NCBI GenBank assembly: GCA_016192135.1
Contig: JACPUR010000035.1
Span: 31,056 to 95,055, forward strand
DNA from: Candidatus Tectomicrobia bacterium
GTDB lineage: Bacteria; UBA8248
Length of the DNA: 64,000 bases
Reading direction: 5' to 3'
Positions 8,794 to 19,835 of the stretch are shown here, in pieces (the stretch's first letter is position 1; each line of letters starts with the position of its first letter). The notes below the pieces were generated by a model. It did not search any database and was not told the DNA's origin. It worked only from the letters and a program-made list of their open reading frames with translations. The translations under genes and the position numbers were made by a program.

Positions 8794-9747
8794 CTACCAG
8801 TACTTTTCGAAGTGAACGTTCCCGCGGTTCTTGCCGACGTCCATCTGGAAACCGCGCGCCTCCATGATCTGGATGATTCCCTTCTTCCCCCCGGGCCAGA
8901 TCTTCTCGCCGCCGCGGATCTTGGGGGCGCCGATCATGGAGGGGTTGCCGCACAGGAAGAGGTGGGTGTTCGCGGGGTCCATCTCGCGGCCGATCTCGGC
9001 CTCGAACTGGCCCGACTCGACGTAGTCCTGGATGTAGACCTTCTTGTGGATGGTGTCGGCCTCGCGCGTGGTGAGGGCGTGATAGGAGAAGTTGGGATAC
9101 TTCTTCTCGAGCTTGCGGTAGATGCCCTCGTAGGCCAGGTCGCTCTTGTGGCGGACGCACACGATGGAGGCGATGCGCCCCTTGAAGCCCGAGGCGAGGA
9201 GCTCCCAGATCATGAAGTTGTGGGGACCCTCGCCGGTGCCCGTCCCGGCGAAGACGACGAGGCCGTCCTCGCGGCCGCGGATGTTCTCGATCGGCTCGAG
9301 GGTGTATTCGCCGGTGAACTTCTCCCCCATGTAGAGGCGGTCGCCCTTGCCGAGGAGGAAGAGCCGGGGGGTGAGAACCGGGGGCGGCTCCTCCTTCGAG
9401 CCCGCGACCATGACGATGTAGAACTCCAGGTAGTCCAGATCGCGCGGGGCGAGGGAGAAGTGGCCGTTGTTCGCCTCGTTCACCACGGGATGGGAGATCG
9501 AGTAGGCGCGGCGCCCCAGGCGGCGGATCTTCTTCTCGTCGAGGTTCTCCTCGACCACCGAGGCCGGATGGCGGGGCTCCCAGAGGCCGAGCCCGAGCGT
9601 CGTGTACTGGCCCGGGTGGAAGGGCGGGATGGGGAAATCCGGCTTCACCCGGAAGCACCACAGGGTGTCGTGGGCCTTGCGCACGTCCACCAGGGTCGCG
9701 TTGTAGTGCTTGCTGCGCAGCTCCTGAACGGCGGCTTCGTCGAGCAT
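8794..9747 (-). CDS. Ferredoxin/flavodoxin-NADP+ reductase-like FAD protein
   Basis: A 317-residue protein from ATG 9747, chosen because GAGGA lies nine bases upstream; ATG 9762 is an alternative. The FAD domain has PPFHPGQYTTLGL and RRAYSISHP. The NAD(P) domain has VVFAGTGTGEGPHNFMIW and LFLCGNPSMIGAP. The C terminus ends in aromatic residues (FEKYW), as in plant- and bacterial-type reductases where the last aromatic stacks on FAD. Likely shuttles electrons between NAD(P)H and ferredoxin, which would fit the downstream ferredoxin-dependent AOR enzyme. Confidence 0.85.
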   Translation of the reverse strand: MLDEAAVQELRSKHYNATLVDVRKAHDTLWCFRVKPDFPIPPFHPGQYTTLGLGLWEPRHPASVVEENLDEKKIRRLGRRAYSISHPVVNEANNGHFSLAPRDLDYLEFYIVMVAGSKEEPPPVLTPRLFLLGKGDRLYMGEKFTGEYTLEPIENIRGREDGLVVFAGTGTGEGPHNFMIWELLASGFKGRIASIVCVRHKSDLAYEGIYRKLEKKYPNFSYHALTTREADTIHKKVYIQDYVESGQFEAEIGREMDPANTHLFLCGNPSMIGAPKIRGGEKIWPGGKKGIIQIMEARGFQMDVGKNRGNVHFEKYW

Positions 9748-9905
9748 CGCGCGCGTCCTCATGGCGGGTTTTCCACCCGTGGGCCGGGCCCCCCCCGGCA
9801 GCCTGCAGGGCCGGATGTTACCGAAAGGCCGGGGCGAAGCCAACCTCCCGGGGCACATTTCCGGAACTATGTTCCATTATGCGGGACTTCGCCTCTTCCT
9901 GGAAT

Positions 9906-10922
9906 CTAGCCGCCTGTCCCGGGGAGGGGCGCCGCGGGAGGGTTTCCCAAGGCCTGGGCGGCGGCCGGCCGCGGCGCGGGCAGGTGCTGCCGCAGGAAGG
10001 CGATGGCCAGGCGCATGGAATCGTCGCGGACCTCGGCCGGGCCGCGGCGCAGGACGAAGTTGTGCCCGGTGCCTTCGTAGAGCTTGAGGGTGACGGTATT
10101 GCCGAGCTTTTGAAGGGCTTTCTGCATCTTCACGGCCTGTTCGACGGGAATGACGCTGTCCTCCATGCCGTGGAGCAGCAGGACGGCGGCCCGCGTCTTC
10201 GTCGCGAGGAAGATGGGGCTGCCTTCCTCGACGTATTTCTTCCACTGGAGGAGGTCTTCCGAGGCGAAGGCGAGGACGACGGCGTTCACCCGCTGGTGGA
10301 TGAAGGCGACGTAGTCGTAGGGGCCGTAGTAGGCCACCACGGCCGCCACCTCGGGCAGGGCCGCGGCGGCGCGGAAGGCCTTGTCCGCCCCCAGCGAGAA
10401 GCCGGCCATCGCCACCTTGCCGCCCGAGCAGAAGGGGCTGCGGGCGAACCGCCGCACCGCCCCGACGATATCCGCCGTCTGGGCCTCGAAGCTCTTCCTG
10501 CGGTCCGCGAAGGGGGTGCGCCAGCCCTCGAGGTCGACTTGGTGGACGGAATAGTAATTGAGGTTCAGGGCGGCGAAGCCGCGGGAGGCGAGTTCCCGCC
10601 CGTAGCGGCTGTAGGCCCGCCACCAGCCGCCCTTGCCGTGCAGGAGGACCACGCAGGGGAACTGGGTGCCCTCCGGGGCCTCGGGCCGGATGAGGGCGGC
10701 CTCCATCTCCTCTCCCGAGAGGCTCGCCGGGAGGGGCAGGTCGGTTTCGGTGACGGCGAGGGTGCCCGGCCCCAGCGGCTCCAGCCCCGTCGGCACGGGG
10801 TGGACGCAGCTTGCGCCGAAGAAGGACAGCAGGACGAGAAGAAAGACCCGCCGCAGCGGGAGGGCGCGGCGCGCCCGGCCGGCCTGGACGGAGGCCCGGG
10901 CCAGGATGGTGCGGATACTCAA
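9906..10922 (-). CDS. Dienelactone hydrolase-like alpha/beta hydrolase, predicted lipoprotein
   Basis: About 338 residues if started at TTG 10922, which has AGGAG seven bases upstream. ATG 10943 is possible but lacks a ribosome site. A basic N terminus and hydrophobic stretch VFLLVLLSFFGASC resemble a lipoprotein signal with a slightly unusual lipobox. The fold motifs are VVLLHGKGGWW, the nucleophile elbow GFSLGA (Ser, not the Cys of true dienelactone hydrolases), an acidic residue in HGMEDSVIP and His in GTGHNF. Substrate unknown. It is divergent from the M20 peptidase gene. Confidence 0.82.
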   Translation of the reverse strand: MSIRTILARASVQAGRARRALPLRRVFLLVLLSFFGASCVHPVPTGLEPLGPGTLAVTETDLPLPASLSGEEMEAALIRPEAPEGTQFPCVVLLHGKGGWWRAYSRYGRELASRGFAALNLNYYSVHQVDLEGWRTPFADRRKSFEAQTADIVGAVRRFARSPFCSGGKVAMAGFSLGADKAFRAAAALPEVAAVVAYYGPYDYVAFIHQRVNAVVLAFASEDLLQWKKYVEEGSPIFLATKTRAAVLLLHGMEDSVIPVEQAVKMQKALQKLGNTVTLKLYEGTGHNFVLRRGPAEVRDDSMRLAIAFLRQHLPAPRPAAAQALGNPPAAPLPGTGG

Positions 10923-11038
10923 GTTCGTTCTCCTAAGAGCCATCAGGCGGCCGCGCCGGGGTCTCTTCTCAGGCGCGCGCAGTGAGAGCATAATCGAGAC
11001 TTGCCCATTCCGGCAACACCTGAACCGGAGACAGGACG

Positions 11039-12382
11039 ATGCCTGATATATTTGATCATTTGCGCGCGCGCCGCCAGGAAAATCTACGCCAGCTCGTAGA
11101 GTACCTGCGCATCCCCTCCATCAGCACCCTGAACCGGGGAATCCAGGAGGCCGCCGGGCACCTGGCCGGGCTCATGCGGGAGGCGGGGGTCGAGGCCCGG
11201 ATCCTCCCGACGGGGGGTCATCCCGCCGTGTATGGGGAGGTGAAGGGTCCGGCCGGGGCGCCCGTCCTCCTCGTGTACGGCCATTACGACGTCCAGCCGG
11301 CGGACCCGTCGGAGGGCTGGTCGTCCCACCCCTTCGAGCCCGAGGTGCGGGACGGCCGCCTCTACGCCCGGGGCTCCGGGGACAACAAGGGCCAGCATTT
11401 CGCCCAGCTCAAGGCCGTCGAGGCCTTTAAAGCCACGGGGGCGCCGCTCCCCGTCACCGTCAAGTTTCTCATCGAGGGCGAGGAGGAGATGGGCTCCCCC
11501 CACCTCCACGAGTTCGCCGTGCGGAACCGCGATCTCTTGAAGGCCGACATCGCCTGTTCCTCGGACGGGAGCCTCCACCCCTCCCGCCGGCCCACCCTGG
11601 CGCTGGGGTGCCGGGGGCTGCTCTACCTCGAACTGGTCTCGCAAGGAGCGGGGAAGGACCTCCACTCCGGGAGCTACGGCGGGGCCGTCGAGAGCCCCTT
11701 CTGGCGGCTCATGCGGGCCGTCCAGGCCCTGCGGGGGGAGGACGGGCGGGTGCGGGTGCCGGGCTTCTACGACGCCGTGCGCCCCTTGGGGAAGGCCGAC
11801 GGGGAGGCCCTGGCCGGCATCCCCGACCCCGCCTCGGAGCTCCGGGCCGCCCTCGGGGAGGGGGCGGCGCGCCTGGGGGACACGGGCGCCTTCTACCGGA
11901 AGACCCTGACCGAGCCCAACCTGAACGTCTGCGGCTTCCAGGGGGGCTACTCCGGGGATGGAATGAAGACTGTCATCCCCGGCGCGGCCCGGGCCAAGGT
12001 GGATTTCCGCCTGGTGGTGGAGCAGGACCCCCACAGGCTTTACGAGGAAGTGCGCGCCTTCCTCCAAAAGGAGGGCTTCGGGGACATCGAGGTGCGCAAG
12101 CTCGCCACCTTCGAGCCGAGCAAGACCCCGGCCGATCATCCCCTCATCCAGAAGATCATCCGCTCCATCGAGTGGGAGGGCCAGAAGCCCGTCGTCTACC
12201 CCAACTTCGGCGGGAGCGTGCCCGACACTGTTTTTACGAAAGGCTTGGGGATCCCCTCGGTCTGGCTCCCCCTCGCCAACGCCGACACCAACTCCCACGC
12301 CCCGGACGAGAACCTAATGCTGGATGTCTTCCACATGGGCTGCGAGCTGGCCGCGCAGGTGATGGCGGGGCTGGGGGGGTGA
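11039..12382 (+). CDS. M20 family metallopeptidase (dipeptidase/deacylase)
   Basis: A 447-residue enzyme of the ArgE/DapE/CPG2 clan. Zinc ligands are seen in order: YGHYDVQP (His and Asp), ARGSGDNKG (bridging Asp), EGEEEMGS (general-base Glu and ligand Glu), SSDGS, and NSHAPDENL (C-terminal His). The dimerisation lid lies between residues about 210 and 330 (KDLHSGSYGG). Likely cleaves dipeptides or N-acyl amino acids in the cytoplasm. No signal peptide. Start ATG 11039 follows a GGAGACAGGA ribosome site. Confidence 0.92.
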   Translation: MPDIFDHLRARRQENLRQLVEYLRIPSISTLNRGIQEAAGHLAGLMREAGVEARILPTGGHPAVYGEVKGPAGAPVLLVYGHYDVQPADPSEGWSSHPFEPEVRDGRLYARGSGDNKGQHFAQLKAVEAFKATGAPLPVTVKFLIEGEEEMGSPHLHEFAVRNRDLLKADIACSSDGSLHPSRRPTLALGCRGLLYLELVSQGAGKDLHSGSYGGAVESPFWRLMRAVQALRGEDGRVRVPGFYDAVRPLGKADGEALAGIPDPASELRAALGEGAARLGDTGAFYRKTLTEPNLNVCGFQGGYSGDGMKTVIPGAARAKVDFRLVVEQDPHRLYEEVRAFLQKEGFGDIEVRKLATFEPSKTPADHPLIQKIIRSIEWEGQKPVVYPNFGGSVPDTVFTKGLGIPSVWLPLANADTNSHAPDENLMLDVFHMGCELAAQVMAGLGG

Positions 12383-12396
12383 AGGTGAGAGGGCGC

Positions 12397-12538
12397 GCAG
12401 GGAGCGTATTGCAATACGCCCCTACGTCCCCGTTGCATGATGGGCATTGTGGCAGGGGCAGGCACAGGGGTCTGCTCCTACGGTTACGGTTTTTGTGGAT
12501 GCGGTTCCGTAGGGGCGGTTCGCGAACCGCCCCTACGG
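12397..12538. repeat. Cluster of three family A palindromes
   Basis: Three units in the 184-base gap before the DUF488 gene. The first has inner stem GTATTGCAATAC (12397-12426). The second is degenerate with a CAGGCACAGGGGTCTG core (about 12449-12482). The third is a perfect palindrome with inner GGTTCGCGAACC (12507-12538). Confidence 0.8.
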
Positions 12539-12566
12539 AAGAGATCGTCATTCGGGGATGCGCGGC

Positions 12567-13022
12567 ATGATCCGCCTCTGGACCATCGGCCACAGCAACC
12601 ACCCGGCGGAGCGGCTCGCCGACCTCCTGGACGGGCAGGGCGTCGCCTGCGTGGTGGACGTGAGGCGCGTCCCCTACAGCCGGCGCCACCCCCAGCACGG
12701 CCGGGAGGCCATGCAGTCGGCCCTGGCCCGGCGCGGCATCGCCTACCGCTGGGAGGGGGAGGCCCTGGGGGGCAAGGTGGACTGGGAGCGCCAGCGGGGG
12801 TCGCCCGAGTTCGCCGGGGGGCTGGAGCGCCTGAAGGCCCAGGCCGAGAAGGAGCCCACCGCCATCCTCTGCGCCGAGGAGGACCCAAAAAAGTGCCACC
12901 GCCTGGGGCTCGTGGGCGCGGCCTGGATGGAGCGCTTCGGCGGGGGCCTCCTCCACATCCGGGGGAACGGCCGGGTCGAGGCCGAGGAGCCCCCGGCCCA
13001 GCTGGGGCTGTTCGGTTCGTAG
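12567..13022 (+). CDS. DUF488 family protein
   Basis: A 151-residue protein from ATG 12567 (ATG 12558 is three codons upstream). The family signature is clear: [18 protein letters not shown] at the N terminus, [15 protein letters not shown] in the middle and [13 protein letters not shown] near residue 110. The conserved Cys and His suggest metal or nucleic-acid chemistry, but the family has no settled function. It precedes the YyaL gene on the same strand by 131 bases. Confidence 0.88.
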   Translation: MIRLWTIGHSNHPAERLADLLDGQGVACVVDVRRVPYSRRHPQHGREAMQSALARRGIAYRWEGEALGGKVDWERQRGSPEFAGGLERLKAQAEKEPTAILCAEEDPKKCHRLGLVGAAWMERFGGGLLHIRGNGRVEAEEPPAQLGLFGS

Positions 13023-13153
13023 GCCACCTTCCGAAATCGGACCTGCGGCGAAGACCCTTCCTTGACGCTCCCTCCCGCATCCGGAACAATGGTTTCGTCC
13101 CGGGCGGAAGCCCCGTCCGCCGCCCCTTCCCCGCCTCTTCGAAAAGGTTCCCC

Positions 13154-15229
<2,076 letters not shown>

Positions 15230-15251
15230 GGGGAAAAGTCATGGTCCTGGT

Positions 15252-15350
15252 GTCATGCTGAGCCCTGCGCTTGCGCTCAGGATAGGCTCCGCGAAGCATC
15301 TTCGCATCTTGCCATTCTCGAAGATTCCTCGCTCCGCTCGGAATGACATC
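15252..15350. repeat. Family B repeat (GTCATTCCGAG type)
   Basis: A degenerate inverted pair beginning GTCATGCTGAG and ending CGGAATGAC, with internal hairpins (CCTGCGCTTGCGC; CTCGCTCCGCTCGG). Related copies are at 35202-35291, 36237-36314 and 59252-59328. It occupies the gap between convergent genes. Confidence 0.75.
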
Positions 15351-15404
15351 CGATGTATTCCTGCGTTGTCGTCTTGACCTTTTTCAGTCCAGCACCTTCC
15401 GCAG

Positions 15405-16076
15405 CTACATCCTCGTCCGCACGATGAAGGCGGGGTAGCCCTCCTCGCGCAGCCGGTTGGCGACCAGGCGGGCGTCCTCCTCCCTCGGGTAGCCCCGCAT
15501 CCACACCTGGGCGTAGCGCGCGTCCCCGTTCCAGCCCGCGACCACCCGGGGCGGCCGGCGCGGATCGCCTTTCAGGCGGTCCGCGAGGCGGTTCGCCTGC
15601 TCCGGGGTCAGCCCCCCGACCACGATGGCCCAGTTCGCCCTCGGGTCCTCGGGCACCTCGAGGACGGTCAGCCGGACGGGGGCGAGCCCCAGCCGCTCCA
15701 TGCCGAGCGCCCGGGCCGCCCCCCGCGAGAGGTCGATGACGCGCCCGTCCACGTAGGGCCCCCGGTCGTTGATGCGGACCCGGACCTGGCGGCCCGTGTC
15801 GGTGCGCTGGACGCGGACGTGGGCGTTGAAGGGCAGGGTCCGGTGGGCGGCGGTCATGGCGTCCATGTCGTAGACCTCGCCGCTGGCCGTCCGCCGGCCG
15901 TGGTAGGGGTCGCCGTACCAGGAGGCGAGGCCGGCGAGCTCGTCCTGGGGCAGGCGGCTGGGCGTGACCTCGTGCCGGGTGGCGCAGCCGCCGAGAAAGG
16001 AGAGGAGGAGGATGGACAGGAGCGCGAGCACAGCACGCCGCTCCCGCCCGGCGGGGCGTGGCCGAAGATCGTCCAT
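15405..16076 (-). CDS. rlpA: RlpA-family septal ring lytic transglycosylase, lipoprotein with SPOR domain
   Basis: A 223-residue protein with signal and lipobox SILLLSFLGGC. The double-psi beta-barrel RlpA domain (about residues 48-140) carries GLASWYGDPYHGRRTASGE, AAHRTLPFN and VRINDRGPYV. A C-terminal SPOR-like domain (about 145-220) should bind denuded peptidoglycan. Family members cleave glycan strands at the septum or serve as septal ring lipoproteins. Its start lies 43 bases after the stop of the HD-GYP gene, so the two may be co-transcribed. Confidence 0.92.
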   Translation of the reverse strand: MDDLRPRPAGRERRAVLALLSILLLSFLGGCATRHEVTPSRLPQDELAGLASWYGDPYHGRRTASGEVYDMDAMTAAHRTLPFNAHVRVQRTDTGRQVRVRINDRGPYVDGRVIDLSRGAARALGMERLGLAPVRLTVLEVPEDPRANWAIVVGGLTPEQANRLADRLKGDPRRPPRVVAGWNGDARYAQVWMRGYPREEDARLVANRLREEGYPAFIVRTRM

Positions 16077-16119
16077 TGGTTCCCGGCTCCCTGCGGGCGG
16101 AGGGAGTTCCTCGGGACTG

Positions 16120-17142
16120 CTATTCGGCGAAGGGCACCGCCAGCCGGATGAAGCGCGCGAGCATCTGCTGGTCGAAGTGCCCCTTGCTGTCCTGCATGAT
16201 GGTGAAGGCCGCCATCTTCGAGAGCGCGTCCTTGTAGGAGCGCCGCGTCGTCAGGGCGTCGTAGACATCGGCGATGGCGCAGATCTTCCCGTAGCGGCCG
16301 ATCTCGCTGTCCGTGAGGTTCTTGGGATACCCGGTGCCGTCGCATTTCTCGTGGTGCTGGAGGACGATCTGGGCGACCTCGTCGGATATCTTGCCTGAGA
16401 TTTTGACGAGCAGCTCGTAGCCGATGAGGGGGTGCTTTTTGATGATGGTCCACTCGTTGTCGTCGAGCTTGCCCTTCTTGTTGAGGATGTCGGTGCTGAT
16501 GTCCTTCTTGCCGATGTCGTGGAGCAGGTAGCCCACGCCGAGATCCTGAAGGAAGGGGATATTGTCGGATCCGATGACGGTGCGGGTGAGGAGCATCGAG
16601 TAGATGTAGACGTGCACGGAGTGGGTGTAGGTGTAGTAGTCGTGGATGGTGAGCTGGAAGAAGCTCTCCAGCGCGTCGGGCTCGTCCATGAGCTTGTTGA
16701 GGGCGAGGACCGTGTCCTGGGCGTTGGAGTAGCCCGCCTCGTTGAACTCCTGGAAGATCTCCTGCGTCTTCCGGGCGGCGGAGCCGTAGGCCACGGCCGC
16801 CTTGGCCTCGGTGGCCAGGGGGGTCTGGAGGATGTTGGAGAGATTCGAGTCCACGAGGAACTGCCAGTTCACCTGGGCGTCCCGGTCGTAGTAGAGGCGG
16901 TCCGCCTGCTTGCAGATGTCGTCGTAGGACTCGGGCGCGAGGGCCTGCTGGCTCCGGAAGAGGAGGGAGAGCTCCTTCTCCTGCAGCATGTAGAGATCGA
17001 CGGGGGCGGGGGTGCCCCACGGGAGGTTCGGGAGGGCCACCGGCCGCAGGCGCACCCGCTTCTTCCCTGGGTCGCCTTCCCCTCCCTCGCTGACCCGGAG
17101 CCGATCCCGGGCTTGATCGTCTGGAGAAGGGCTGGACGCCAC
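16120..17142 (-). CDS. HD-GYP domain protein, probable cyclic di-GMP phosphodiesterase
   Basis: A 340-residue protein from GTG 17142, with GGAGGA five bases upstream. The C-terminal HD-GYP domain has HDIGK (residues 208-212), KKHPLIGYELL, HHEKCDGTGYP (263-273) and AIADVYDALTTRR, all metal and substrate motifs intact. The N-terminal 150 residues are not a receiver domain and resemble a DUF3391-like input region (VDLYMLQEKEL). Expected to hydrolyse cyclic di-GMP in response to an unknown signal. Confidence 0.92.
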   Translation of the reverse strand: MASSPSPDDQARDRLRVSEGGEGDPGKKRVRLRPVALPNLPWGTPAPVDLYMLQEKELSLLFRSQQALAPESYDDICKQADRLYYDRDAQVNWQFLVDSNLSNILQTPLATEAKAAVAYGSAARKTQEIFQEFNEAGYSNAQDTVLALNKLMDEPDALESFFQLTIHDYYTYTHSVHVYIYSMLLTRTVIGSDNIPFLQDLGVGYLLHDIGKKDISTDILNKKGKLDDNEWTIIKKHPLIGYELLVKISGKISDEVAQIVLQHHEKCDGTGYPKNLTDSEIGRYGKICAIADVYDALTTRRSYKDALSKMAAFTIMQDSKGHFDQQMLARFIRLAVPFAE

Positions 17143-17325
17143 ACGTTCCTCCGGGGATTTCGGGGCCGCCCCGCGCGGAAAGGCGCCTGGGCGGTGCCCG
17201 GCCGCACGCTCGATTCGGGCGAAGCCAACGGGGGCAAGTTACCAAATTTCCGGGGTGGAAGGGAATACGGATGCAAGCCCCGCGGCCGGCCCGGCGGTTT
17301 TTCGAGGGGATGGAAGGAAGATTCG

Positions 17326-17961
17326 CTACCGGTACTTGGCGAAAGTGGCTCCGATGCCGGCGCCGCCCTCGAGCTCCCGCGTCATCTTCTCCTCGAGCGC
17401 GGCGAGTTCCCCGGTCTTGGCCAGCACCTCGTCGAGGCGCTCCCGGGGGACGGTCACGACGCCGTTGATGTCCCCGAGGATGATGTCGCCCTGCCGGACG
17501 GTCACCCCGCCGCAGTTGATGGGGGCGCCCACGAGGGAGGGCGCGGTGTAGCCTCCGCTGCCGTGGACCGAAACCCCGCGCGCGAAGACCGGATAGCCCA
17601 TCGCCCGGTGCTCCTCGATGTCCCGGGCGCGGCCGTCCACCACGGTGCCCGCCAGGCCCATGGCGCGCGCCCGGGTGCTCATGAGCCCGCCCCAGTTGGC
17701 CGTCGTGACGCCCGAGGGGCAGGAGATGACGACGACCGCCCCCTGCGGCGCGGCGTCCACGTGATGGACCGTTAGCCTGTCCACGGGAACCCCGGCCGGG
17801 ACCATCAGCACCGTGTGGGCGGGCCCCACCATGCGGGCGTTGGTGTCAGGGGAGAGCATGATGATGTCGGGCATGTGCCCCCGGATCTTCAGCTTGTCGA
17901 AGGCATCCGCCACTTGGCAGGTGGAGAAGGCGGCCAGCCGCTCCAGGCGCGCGTCGGTCAT
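17326..17961 (-). CDS. RraA-like protein / HMG aldolase-type family
   Basis: A 211-residue protein; ATG 17961 is preceded by GAGGA with seven-base spacing. Fold motifs include STCQVADAFDKL, GPAHTVLMVP, ANWGGLMSTRARAMGLAGTVVDG (the conserved G-x-R-D region follows as DGRARDIEEHR) and GDIILGDINGVVTVP. Many such proteins are 4-hydroxy-4-methyl-2-oxoglutarate aldolases rather than RNase E regulators. It lies 89 bases downstream of a CoA-transferase operon, which favours a catabolic aldolase role. Confidence 0.87.
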   Translation of the reverse strand: MTDARLERLAAFSTCQVADAFDKLKIRGHMPDIIMLSPDTNARMVGPAHTVLMVPAGVPVDRLTVHHVDAAPQGAVVVISCPSGVTTANWGGLMSTRARAMGLAGTVVDGRARDIEEHRAMGYPVFARGVSVHGSGGYTAPSLVGAPINCGGVTVRQGDIILGDINGVVTVPRERLDEVLAKTGELAALEEKMTRELEGGAGIGATFAKYR

Positions 17962-18050
17962 GGGGAATTCCTCGGGTGGGCGGTGGAGTCGAGCCCATAA
18001 GATGCGGCGGGCGCGCCGGGCGGTCAAGCGCGGGGAGCCGGCGCGGGGGG

Positions 18051-18803
18051 CTAATGCCGGAACTCCGAGAAGCGCACCCCCGCCGGGTCCACCTCCTCCA
18101 GGGCGGCCCGTTCCTCCGCCGTGGGCGGCGGGGTGAGGGGCACGGGACGCGAGAGGTCGAGCGGGAAGCCCGTCCGCGCCGCCGCCTCTTCCGCCGAACA
18201 GCCCGGGTGGACGCTCTCCAGCTCGAGCCCCGAGGGCCCCGGGGCCAGCACGGCCAGCGGGGTGACGACCTTGGCGAGGTTCCCGGCCTGGGTGGCGAAG
18301 TCCACCCGGGGCACGAAGAGCCGGGCGTCGTGGGCCGCCCGCCAGACGACCGTCCGCCCCGCCTGGTTCATGATCACGGCGCCCCCGCCCCCGCCGGGGA
18401 GGCGCACCTTGGGCGAGGCGGGGCTCCCGATGTAGCTCATGTTCACGCGGCCCCCCTTGTCGATCTGGGCCCCGCCGAGGAAGACCAGGTCCACCCCCCC
18501 CCGGGCGAAGAGGTCGTAGGCGTCGGCGTTCGAGAAGAGGGCGGCCGCCCCGTGGCAGAGCTCCGGGTCGTTCGTGCTGCGCGGCATGAAGCGGGGCCGG
18601 GGGTTCACCGATCCGGCCACCTCGATCAGGACCAGGCGCGGGGCGTGGAGCCGGCGGGCGAGGAAGACGGCCACCATGGGCAAGGGCGAGTTCACGCCGT
18701 GGAAGACGCGCTCGCCGTCGCGGATCTCGCGGGCGAGGCAGACGGCCATCTGGTCCCCGGCGCGGCGGAGGACCTCGGGGGGGGAAGAAAGGCGGAGGCT
18801 CAC
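18051..18803 (-). CDS. Class I CoA-transferase, beta subunit
   Basis: A 250-residue subunit from GTG 18803, whose start overlaps the alpha-subunit stop by GTGA, indicating translational coupling. Recognisable segments are FHGVNSPLPMVAVFLARRL, DLVFLGGAQIDKGGRVNMS and GGGGGAVIMNQA. It resembles IpdB/GctB-type subunits. With the alpha subunit it would transfer CoA between acyl groups, or hydrolyse a cyclic ketone as IpdAB does. It ends 89 bases before the RraA-like gene. Confidence 0.88.
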   Translation of the reverse strand: MSLRLSSPPEVLRRAGDQMAVCLAREIRDGERVFHGVNSPLPMVAVFLARRLHAPRLVLIEVAGSVNPRPRFMPRSTNDPELCHGAAALFSNADAYDLFARGGVDLVFLGGAQIDKGGRVNMSYIGSPASPKVRLPGGGGGAVIMNQAGRTVVWRAAHDARLFVPRVDFATQAGNLAKVVTPLAVLAPGPSGLELESVHPGCSAEEAAARTGFPLDLSRPVPLTPPPTAEERAALEEVDPAGVRFSEFRH

Positions 18804-19615
18804 CGCGACCGCATCCCGTGATCGGTCTCCCGCAGGTAGCGGAGGAGGCCCTCGGGCGAGGCGGACAGCTCCATGTAGCGGCGCATCCCCTCTTCGTCCA
18901 CCCCATAGGCGGGGTGGCAGCTGCAGGGGGCGGCGCCGCCGGGGGACTCCACCACGGCCCGGACGAGGAAGCCCGGGATCACCGCGAGCGCGGCGTCTTT
19001 GGCGATCTCCTCCCCGGGCACGATCTCCTCGGCGGTGAGAATGACCCCGCGCGAGGCCGCGCGCGTCATCTCCACGTCGAAGTGGCGGTTGCCCAGGATC
19101 CAGGCGTTGCCCTCGGCGTCGGCCTTCTGGACATGGATGAGCGCCCAGTCGGGCCGGAGGGCCGGGACGGCGAGGAGGGTTTCGCCGGTGTAGGGATCCT
19201 CGATGGGGAGGAGACCGCTGCGCTCGGGGATGTCGCTCCCCCGGAAGCCCCGGATGGGCTGGAAGGGAACCCCGTAGGCCGCGGCCCGCAGCCCCGCCAG
19301 GATGCTGGGTCAGGCGTGCTCGGTGAGGCCGGTGAGCCCCCCCTCGATGGCGCGGCGGTAGCTGGGGGCCAGGCCGAAGTCGGCCTCGAAGGTGACGATG
19401 CCGCTGTACACCCGCTCCAGGGCCCCCGCCGCGCAGAGAAGATCCGCGTCGTAGCCCGGGGAGGGCTTGATGAGCTTGAGCCCCTTCCGCCCCTGGCGGG
19501 CCAGCTCCCGCAGGAGGGCGGCCGGGGTGCGGTGGAGGAGGCTCCCGCCGGGGCTGATGGTCTGGCCGTCCCTCACCAGGGCGGCCGCCTCCGGGAGCGG
19601 CATCCGCTTGTCCAT
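18800..19615 (-). CDS. Class I CoA-transferase, alpha subunit, interrupted by in-frame TGA (candidate selenocysteine or nonsense)
   Basis: One continuous frame of 271 codons with a single TGA at codon 102 (19312-19310). Both sides are clearly the same protein: N-terminal DGQTISPGGSLLHRTP, then after the TGA AGLRAAAYGVPFQPIRG, DWALIHVQKADAEGNAW and TAEEIVPGEEI. Start ATG 19615 has AAGGAGGG upstream, and the end overlaps the beta gene. I recall related subunits with Cys after E-H-A here, but have not aligned them. A hairpin with a G-first three-base loop lies 23 bases after the TGA. Alternatives are a nonsense mutation or a sequencing error. No other disruption is seen. Confidence 0.7.
19276..19294 (-). 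promoter_or_regulatory. Possible bacterial SECIS-like hairpin in CoA-transferase alpha
   Basis: After the TGA at 19312-19310, bases 16-34 can form an eight-pair stem including two G-U pairs, with loop GGC at 19286-19284. Distance and a G at the first loop position fit published bSECIS criteria. In DNA this GC-rich, chance hairpins are common. Confidence 0.35.
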
Positions 19616-19835
19616 TCTTCCCTCCTTCCCCAGCGCCCTGCGGCCGGAGCGACATCCCCGTCAGGAAAGTTCATCTTATCAGAAATTTCCGCCGTCCCAT
19701 TTTGCGACTCGGAATGGAGCCTGGATCGGCTGGCATAGTGGAGGGAATGCGCCCTATAATCCTGTCCGCCGAACATCTTGCCATCCGAACCGCGCCGGCG
19801 GGGCCGGGCGGTCCCGGAACGAAAAGGAGATTCCA

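Noticed and set aside
12437..13153. N-terminal extension of the YyaL protein through the DUF488 gene
   Set aside because: The extension is in a different frame from the clear DUF488 protein and has no family similarity; YyaL homology begins at ATG 13154.
18800..19075. Separate small gene starting at ATG 19075
   Set aside because: This ATG is an internal Met in the CoA-transferase alpha frame; family similarity runs through without a break upstream to the TGA and beyond.
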